The notes under the pieces were generated by a model. The model was given only the letters and a program-made list of their open reading frames with translations. It searched no databases and was not told where the DNA came from. A DNA stretch of 7,610 nucleotides from Candidatus Poribacteria bacterium (GTDB lineage Bacteria; Poribacteria; WGA-4E; WGA-3G), in the NCBI GenBank assembly GCA_009835515.1, contig VXXH01000187.1, positions 1 through 7,610 on the forward strand, in the 5' to 3' direction. The first letter of the stretch is position 1. Every line of letters begins with the position of its first letter. A program made the position numbers and the translations under genes. This document shows, one piece after another, positions 1-4,265 of this stretch.

Positions 1-9
1 CTCAATTCC

Positions 10-15
10 TATAAT
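10..15 (+). promoter_or_regulatory. possible -10 box upstream of the GNAT gene
   Basis: A perfect TATAAT lies about 95 bases upstream of the acetyltransferase start. The matching -35 element would fall outside the window, so only half of the promoter can be seen. If it is real, the transcript would start near base 22 and carry a leader of nearly 90 bases containing the heptamer repeats. The surrounding DNA is AT-rich, so a chance match is quite possible. Confidence 0.25.
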
Positions 16-40
16 TTTCTATCTCGGAGACGTGGTTTGT

Positions 41-54
41 GGTTGTCGGTTTTC
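41..54 (+). repeat. heptamer pair GGTTGTC-GGTTTTC
   Basis: Two adjacent 7-base units, GGTTGTC and GGTTTTC, lie in the leader of the GNAT gene. The first unit contains GTTGTC, the reverse complement of GACAAC in the tandem repeat at 78-105, so the two blocks could pair as a short stem of about 6 bp. The same two-part pattern, an AGCCGTC-like unit followed by GGTTTYC, recurs at 3494-3514. This suggests one repeat family scattered in intergenic DNA. Confidence 0.45.
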
Positions 55-77
55 ATGTAGAGACTCGTTTTCTTTTT

Positions 78-105
78 GATAACTGACAACTGATAACTGA
101 CAACT
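78..105 (+). repeat. tandem heptamer array, (GATAACT-GACAACT) x2
   Basis: Two perfect 14-base copies of GATAACTGACAACT lie head to tail. Each copy is itself two 7-base units that differ at one position (consensus GAYAACT). The array ends 5 bases before the ATG of the GNAT gene and fills the place where a Shine-Dalgarno sequence would normally lie. Heptanucleotide tandem repeats (STRR) are known from cyanobacterial genomes, and this looks similar in kind, although the organism here is not evidently a cyanobacterium. A related GC-rich version lies at 3494-3507. Confidence 0.8.
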
Positions 106-110
106 ATTAA

Positions 111-872
111 ATGACTAAACTCACACCGCAAGAATGCCGCTTTCTATCTGAGGTCCTCGGTGATACCCCGATGACGGTTATTTCTGCAGCCCGTTTGAAA
201 CAGGGGATGTGCGATGCCTACATCGCTGGCACGCTGCCAGATGTTACCGCAGCTCTCGTTTTTGATGCGTACTGTGCGGATGAACCGTGTGGTTTCGGAA
301 CCGATGCTGACGCATTGTGGCAACTGTTAAAAGCAACCGACGGTTGGGGTTGTATCAACGTTGACACCCCATGCGCTGCATCGCTCGGTGCCCTTATTGA
401 AGCAGACAGAGACACAACTGTCCGCTATTACGGCGATATCTGTCACGCGCTTTTAGAACCTGTCCACCGCCATTCAAACGAGACAGTTCGCCTTCTAACC
501 TTAGCGGATGTCGAACGTCTGACAAAAGCCCCTGCAGAAGTTCAAGGCAACGGTTACAAAACACACAAGGCGATGGTAACAGAGGGCATCACCGCTGGCG
601 CCGTTGTGGATGGCGATATCGTTGCCATCGCGCATACTTATGCAGAGACCGACCTGCATGCCGACATCGGTGTCTCCACACTTGAACAGTGGCGCGAAAA
701 AGGATTTGCTACCGCTGCGGCAGCCCTTGTCGCCCAGGAGATTCAGGCGAGAGGTAAAGTGCCAGCTTGGAGCTGCGGTGAAGACAATTTCGCCTCGCTT
801 CGCGTCGCGCAAAAATTAGGTTTCACCGAAATCGGTCGGCGCACTTATGTTATTCCCACTTCACCAGAATAG
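111..872 (+). CDS. GNAT family N-acetyltransferase (two-domain, ZmaR-like type)
   Basis: Predicted cytosolic acetyl-CoA-dependent N-acetyltransferase of 253 residues; the acceptor is unknown. The C-terminal half (about 125-250) is a GNAT fold. Its acetyl-CoA-binding motif A is visible as ADIGVST followed by REKGFATAAA (185-204), containing the R-x-x-G-x-A signature. The typical late motif NFASLRVAQKLGF (226-238) follows. The N-terminal half (about 1-120), with a GFGTDADALWQLL stretch at 61-73, resembles the extra domain of the GNAT_acetyltran group that includes the zwittermicin-resistance protein ZmaR; that assignment is from memory of the pattern. The start is fixed on the upstream side by an in-frame TAA at 108-110. 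No Shine-Dalgarno sequence precedes the ATG, which instead follows a heptamer array. Met21 (base 171) is the next possible start, but it also lacks a well-placed site. The gene converges on the aminotransferase gene with 8 bases between the stop codons. Confidence 0.88.
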   Translation: MTKLTPQECRFLSEVLGDTPMTVISAARLKQGMCDAYIAGTLPDVTAALVFDAYCADEPCGFGTDADALWQLLKATDGWGCINVDTPCAASLGALIEADRDTTVRYYGDICHALLEPVHRHSNETVRLLTLADVERLTKAPAEVQGNGYKTHKAMVTEGITAGAVVDGDIVAIAHTYAETDLHADIGVSTLEQWREKGFATAAAALVAQEIQARGKVPAWSCGEDNFASLRVAQKLGFTEIGRRTYVIPTSPE

Positions 873-880
873 AATCTTTA

Positions 881-2140
881 TTATCCGAGAGCATCGTCCA
901 CTTTATTAATCGCGGCAGCCATCAATCGCGCGTGCTCTTCTTGCATATTCACGTGGAACCCGAACCGTAGCGCACGCCCTAAGATAGATAATGTCTGTGG
1001 GCACATATCCCGTGAATACTCAACATCTCCTTTATAGCGCGGATCCTTCCACGGATACCCTGACGCGTCGGGTGAATGCTTGAATAAGATGGAGTCCCAA
1101 TAGGTATAGATGTGTCGGTCAGGGAAACCCTCGTTGTAAGCGGTGCCAGCGTTGAGTCCCTCAGCCCTAAGCGCATCGGCGTACTTCTTCGCGAGTTCCA
1201 CGTCTTGCACAATAATCGCCGCACTTATACCACACTCACCGGTCGGATCATCTACATGTTGCCGGATATAACCCTTCGGATCCTCGGCAAGTTCCGCCGT
1301 GAATGCCTTTTTGAGTCGGCGTGTATGCCCCAAGATGTCCTCTAACTTTGAGAGTTGCACGCGGGCAATCGCGCCTAAAATTTCACTCGTTCGATAGCAC
1401 TGCCGCGAGAAGGGTTTGTTCTGCCACTCAGAATCGCTCATCCACATCGGTAGACCGGGTTCCGCAGCGAACGCTGCACGCTCATAGACATCATAGTCGT
1501 CGGTAAAGACGAGTCCTCCTTCTCCACAAGAGATCACCTTGTAGTAATTGAGACTCCATGCCCCCGCATGCCCCCAAGTTCCAGCATACTTACCCTTATA
1601 CTGCCCGCCGACACATTGACAACAATCCTCAACAACTTGCAGATTGTGCTTCTGGGCAAGTTCGACAATCGCCTCAAGACGGCACGGCACGCCTTGCATG
1701 TGTACCGGTAAAATGGCTTTGGTATGCGGTGTAATTTTCCTTTCGACATCGGCAATATCTAAACCGAGTGAATCGTCAATTTCTGCGATGACCGGAATTG
1801 CCCCCACGCCGACGATAGCGGCAGCAGTAGCGATAAAGGTGTAACCCGGTAAAATCACCTCATCACCCGGTCCGATACCGATACCGGTGAGCGCGCAGAT
1901 GATTGCCGAGGTGCCTGAGTTCACCATCAAGGCGTGTTTGGCACCGAGATATGCGGCTGCTTCGCTCTCAAAACTGGCTACATTTGAATCCTCAACGAAC
2001 CGAAAAAGTTTACCACTGCGCAAGACCTCGGTTACAGCGTCAATCTCACGCTGATCAATCACACTGGGTCCATGCATTCCGCCGGGTATAGATTCGGCAA
2101 TAACGGGCGTTCCGCCATCTATTGCTAAACGTGCTGCCAT
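881..2140 (-). CDS. DegT/DnrJ/EryC1/StrS family PLP-dependent aminotransferase
   Basis: A 419-residue fold-type I aminotransferase of the sugar aminotransferase / 3-amino-5-hydroxybenzoate synthase family. These cytosolic enzymes transfer an amino group to keto-sugars or cyclic ketones, or act as dehydratases. Visible signatures are NSGTSAI (74-80, PLP phosphate region), PGYTFIATAAA (98-108), EDCCQ with Asp172 (binds the pyridine nitrogen), and SLNYYKVISCGEGG (196-209) with Lys201 as the Schiff-base lysine. A C-terminal CPQTLSILGRALRF block (380-393) is typical of the family. Length is normal or slightly long. I chose the ATG at 2140 because GGAGGAG sits 4 bases upstream; a longer reading from TTG at 2155 would put that ribosome site inside the gene. 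The real substrate cannot be told: no sugar-nucleotide enzymes or glycosyltransferases lie nearby. It has its own promoter, so it need not belong to the upstream operon. Confidence 0.93.
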   Translation of the reverse strand: MAARLAIDGGTPVIAESIPGGMHGPSVIDQREIDAVTEVLRSGKLFRFVEDSNVASFESEAAAYLGAKHALMVNSGTSAIICALTGIGIGPGDEVILPGYTFIATAAAIVGVGAIPVIAEIDDSLGLDIADVERKITPHTKAILPVHMQGVPCRLEAIVELAQKHNLQVVEDCCQCVGGQYKGKYAGTWGHAGAWSLNYYKVISCGEGGLVFTDDYDVYERAAFAAEPGLPMWMSDSEWQNKPFSRQCYRTSEILGAIARVQLSKLEDILGHTRRLKKAFTAELAEDPKGYIRQHVDDPTGECGISAAIIVQDVELAKKYADALRAEGLNAGTAYNEGFPDRHIYTYWDSILFKHSPDASGYPWKDPRYKGDVEYSRDMCPQTLSILGRALRFGFHVNMQEEHARLMAAAINKVDDALG

Positions 2141-2144
2141 CTTT

Positions 2145-2151
2145 CTCCTCC
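2145..2151 (-). promoter_or_regulatory. strong ribosome binding site deciding the aminotransferase start
   Basis: On the minus strand GGAGGAG is followed by AAAG and then ATG at 2140. This is close to an ideal Shine-Dalgarno sequence and spacing. It rules against the in-frame TTG at 2155, which would translate through the site. Confidence 0.85.
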
Positions 2152-2208
2152 ACAAGTATTAGAGTGTAGTTTGGAAGTCCGCGTAAAAAAGGCACGAAAT
2201 ATGGTGAT

Positions 2209-2237
2209 ACTTTACCAGATGCATCCCTTTTTGTCAA
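2209..2237 (-). promoter_or_regulatory. sigma-70-type promoter for the aminotransferase gene
   Basis: Read on the minus strand, a perfect TTGACA (-35, bases 2232-2237) is followed by exactly 17 bases and then TAAAGT (-10, bases 2209-2214; 4 of 6 match TATAAT). It lies in the 135-base gap between the TPR gene and the aminotransferase gene. Transcription would begin near base 2202, giving a leader of about 60 bases before the ATG. No clear operator palindrome or riboswitch-like structure is visible in that leader. Confidence 0.65.
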
Positions 2238-2275
2238 CCGAGTTTCTCTATTTTAGCCGTGATGTTTCAATGCCG

Positions 2276-3223
2276 CTACCTACGCCACCACACTCTTTTC
2301 CCCTGATAGGAGGCGAGGAGTTTTGAAATCTCCTTCGCCTTTTTGTCCAAACACAATACCGCCTCACACGCTTCAATCACTTTCTGTTTCGTTTCCTCGT
2401 CTTGTGTAGTTTGATAAACATGGTGATAACTCTGCGCCACAGCAGTATAGTATACGATAGGGTCCACCGCTGCTGGCACCTCTCCTGAAAGTTCCGCGAT
2501 AATCTCAACTGCTCTGTCCCATGTCTCTGCTCCGGCGTGACAGAGAACGAGTTGGTAACGCGGATACTGCTGTTCTGGATCCAGCCAACACGTCTGCTCA
2601 TAACACATTACCGCTTCTGTCCAAGCAGCGTTGGCGATGTGCAGCTGCGCAAGTTCAATATAAAAGTTATATAACCCCTTTTCTGTGATAGTGTAAAGCA
2701 TCGCGCCGGTACTCACAAGCCAATCCCTTTCTAATAGGAAATTGATCGCTGCGTTTCGCTCATCTTCCGTGATCTGGATATCGGTGAGGAGATGCTTCGC
2801 CATGGCGGCATTCGGGAAAATCTTGGTTCGACTTTTTAGCAATGGGTAGGCTTGTACGGGTTTCTCCATCGTCAGGAGTTTAATCCCGGTAGCGATACGA
2901 AAGAGGGACACAATCTGGTCGCTGTTTTTGCGGGACATCTCATCAGCAACCGCTTCTCGATTTTCCGAAAAATACTGATTGAGTTCGGCAATCGCATTCC
3001 GGATGTCGGTATTGCTTGGGTCGAGTTGATGCGCCTGGGCGAAAAACCGTTGTGCTGTGAAGAGTTCCCGCCATTCTTGATAAACAGCACCCAGTCGGAA
3101 ATTAGCCAGTGCAAGCGTCGACGCATCGTCAATTGTATTGAGGATGTCGTCGTAGGCTTGGATGGCTTCGGCGAGTTTACCTTCCGCTTCTAATGCTTGT
3201 GCATTAGTGATTGTATTTGACAT
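2276..3223 (-). CDS. tetratricopeptide repeat (TPR) protein
   Basis: A 315-residue, all-helical, soluble protein made of TPR-like helix pairs. No signal peptide or membrane segment is seen. Recognisable TPR units are EAEGKLAEAIQAYDDIL (12-28), a pair at about 37-70 ending in AQRFFAQAHQLDPS (57-70), and a pair at about 188-216 containing AAWTEAVMCYEQTCWLDPE (199-217). The last of these is followed by degenerate repeats to about residue 295. The A-x-x-x-A/Y-x-x-A-x-x-L-D-P pattern supports the call. TPR proteins act as protein-protein scaffolds, and no catalytic domain is attached, so the partner cannot be named. The C-terminus is basic (KRVWWRR). An AAGGA lies 12 bases before the ATG, a somewhat long spacing. 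The gene follows the small acidic gene by 37 bases and is probably co-transcribed with it. Confidence 0.85.
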   Translation of the reverse strand: MSNTITNAQALEAEGKLAEAIQAYDDILNTIDDASTLALANFRLGAVYQEWRELFTAQRFFAQAHQLDPSNTDIRNAIAELNQYFSENREAVADEMSRKNSDQIVSLFRIATGIKLLTMEKPVQAYPLLKSRTKIFPNAAMAKHLLTDIQITEDERNAAINFLLERDWLVSTGAMLYTITEKGLYNFYIELAQLHIANAAWTEAVMCYEQTCWLDPEQQYPRYQLVLCHAGAETWDRAVEIIAELSGEVPAAVDPIVYYTAVAQSYHHVYQTTQDEETKQKVIEACEAVLCLDKKAKEISKLLASYQGKRVWWRR

Positions 3224-3260
3224 AACGGGTGTGCTTCCTTGATGCTTGTTTGCGTCTTAT

Positions 3261-3473
3261 CTATGGAGAACCCTCTGAAACCCAATCCTCGGTCGCTGCC
3301 TCGAATTCCTGAGACAACTCCTCAGAAATCGTCTGCTCCAAGAGTTCAATCAGATCCGCGCGGAATTTAACCCAATCGTCCCCACGACGGGTAAATCGGT
3401 GTCTATCCCCAATTTCAACAAACATCGTATCGTTGGGTTCAGACATAGATTCAAAATAACGTCTCACATTCAT
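3261..3473 (-). CDS. small acidic protein of unknown function (70 aa)
   Basis: I do not recognise this family. The 70-residue product is strongly acidic (17 Asp/Glu against 8 Lys/Arg) with no cysteine, signal peptide or membrane segment. Its N-terminal half looks like a short beta-hairpin (MFVEIGDRHRFTRRGDDWVKF, 17-37). The second half looks like an amphipathic helix (about 38-61, ADLIELLEQTISEELSQEF). The gene is supported by an AAGGAG site 7 bases before the ATG, by protein-like composition, and by its place between co-directional genes, 37 bases before the TPR gene. It could be a partner or regulator of the TPR protein, but that is only positional inference. A 100-base spacer with a heptamer repeat separates it from the lipid operon upstream. 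Confidence 0.72.
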   Translation of the reverse strand: MNVRRYFESMSEPNDTMFVEIGDRHRFTRRGDDWVKFRADLIELLEQTISEELSQEFEAATEDWVSEGSP

Positions 3474-3480
3474 AATTATT

Positions 3481-3486
3481 CTCCTT
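3481..3486 (-). promoter_or_regulatory. ribosome binding site of the 70-aa gene
   Basis: AAGGAG on the minus strand, 7 bases before the ATG at 3473 and preceded by an A-run. It is the main evidence that this short gene is translated. Confidence 0.75.
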
Positions 3487-3493
3487 TTTTCTT

Positions 3494-3514
3494 AGCCGTC
3501 AGCCGTCGGTTTCC
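3494..3514 (+). repeat. heptamer repeat AGCCGTC x2 followed by GGTTTCC
   Basis: Three consecutive 7-base units: AGCCGTC, AGCCGTC and GGTTTCC. On the minus strand this reads GACGGCT twice, the GC-rich counterpart of the GAYAACT units at 78-105; the shared form is GAYRRCT. It lies in the 100-base spacer between the HAD gene and the 70-aa gene, just before the latter's ribosome site. The final GGTTTCC matches GGTTTTC at 48-54. No convincing terminator hairpin is formed by it. Confidence 0.65.
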
Positions 3515-3568
3515 GGAATGGTTTTTGGCAGAAAGCAGTACACAACCGCTACACGCTGATAATCGAGA

Positions 3569-3588
3569 GCCATTCAAAGCCATTCGTG
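3569..3588. repeat. 10-base direct repeat at the end of the HAD gene
   Basis: AGCCATTCAA and AGCCATTCGT lie side by side and overlap the last codons and TGA stop of the HAD phosphatase gene. Eight of ten bases are identical. The duplication is short and may be chance. Confidence 0.35.
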
Positions 3589-4254
3589 CATCTCCCACCC
3601 AGATGCAGCTGCTTTCTGGCGAAGTGATTTTGATGGATTCACGACAACAGGGTTTCCAACACATTCTAACATTGGAAGATCGGATTGACTGTCGCCGTAA
3701 GCATAACTTTCTTCGAGTGAAATTCCGTGTTGATCGGCGTAATTTCGCATCGCTTTCGCTTTTTCGTCGCCGATGAGAGGTGCGGTTGTGAGTTCACCGG
3801 TAAACTGCCCGTCCTCTTCACAAAGTTGCGGTGCCAATACAGAATCAACATCAAGATAATCCGCAATCGGTTGGACGATAAAACCAAGCGATCCAGTTAC
3901 GAGGACCACAGCTGCCCCCTGTTCCTTATGTACTTGAATTTGAGATACCGCTTCGGAGAAAATTTTGGGACGAATGTAAGCCTCGAATATCTTTGTAGAC
4001 AACGCTTTAATCTCGGCAGCATTCTTCCCACGATAGTTACGGTAAAACACCTGATTGAAACGGGTTCGACTTATACTGTCCAAAATCAGATAGTACACAA
4101 TTTTGGGGAGAAACCCGATGAGCCACAAGTGTTTTAGAAAGAACGGAATCTGCGAAGATCGTATCCAGATGTAGCAATGCACAATTGTGGACTTCAATAA
4201 AGTGCCATCTACATCGAAAAATGCAGCTGTCTTTTTCGGGGCTGGAACCGACAT
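3574..4254 (-). CDS. HAD superfamily subfamily IB hydrolase (phosphoserine-phosphatase-like)
   Basis: A 226-residue phosphatase of the HAD-IB group, related to SerB and often found beside or fused to PlsC acyltransferases. All four HAD motifs are present: FFDVDGTLL (12-20) with nucleophile Asp14 and acid/base Asp16; LVTGS (118-122) with Thr120; an EKAKAM segment with Lys165; and YGDSQSDLPML (186-196) with Asp188 and Asp192 for magnesium binding. The helical C1 cap (about 25-105) includes a markedly hydrophobic stretch at 33-60 that may touch the membrane. The gene starts 11 bases after the stop of the fusion gene, and its AAAGG ribosome site abuts that stop, so the two are translationally close. 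Context suggests a phosphorylated lipid or glycerol substrate such as a phosphatidate-type ester, rather than phosphoserine. That substrate assignment is inference. Confidence 0.9.
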   Translation of the reverse strand: MSVPAPKKTAAFFDVDGTLLKSTIVHCYIWIRSSQIPFFLKHLWLIGFLPKIVYYLILDSISRTRFNQVFYRNYRGKNAAEIKALSTKIFEAYIRPKIFSEAVSQIQVHKEQGAAVVLVTGSLGFIVQPIADYLDVDSVLAPQLCEEDGQFTGELTTAPLIGDEKAKAMRNYADQHGISLEESYAYGDSQSDLPMLECVGNPVVVNPSKSLRQKAAASGWEMHEWL

Positions 4255-4265
4255 GATAAACCTTT

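Noticed and set aside
1..16. Similarity between the left edge (CTCAATT...ATAATT) and the reverse complement of the right edge (CTCAATTATT)
   Set aside because: The match is only about 7 to 8 bases of AT-rich sequence, and the right end lies inside the reductase coding sequence, so terminal inverted repeats of a mobile element are not supported.
78..105. CRISPR array
   Set aside because: The units are 7 bases long and directly abutting, with no spacers and no cas genes nearby.
2141..2155. Longer aminotransferase starting at TTG 2155 (five extra residues)
   Set aside because: The extra codons are themselves the GGAGGAG ribosome site for the ATG at 2140, and the family N-terminus begins naturally at MAARLAIDGG.
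3502..3573. Short open stretch in frame after the HAD stop codon (TGA followed directly by ATG, about 24 codons)
   Set aside because: It has no ribosome site, runs into the heptamer repeat, and shows no recognisable sequence; the HAD protein is complete at its own stop.
3487..3573. Rho-independent terminator after the HAD gene
   Set aside because: I found no GC-rich stem followed by a T-run on the minus strand in this spacer; the A-run beside the ribosome site is on the wrong strand to serve as one.
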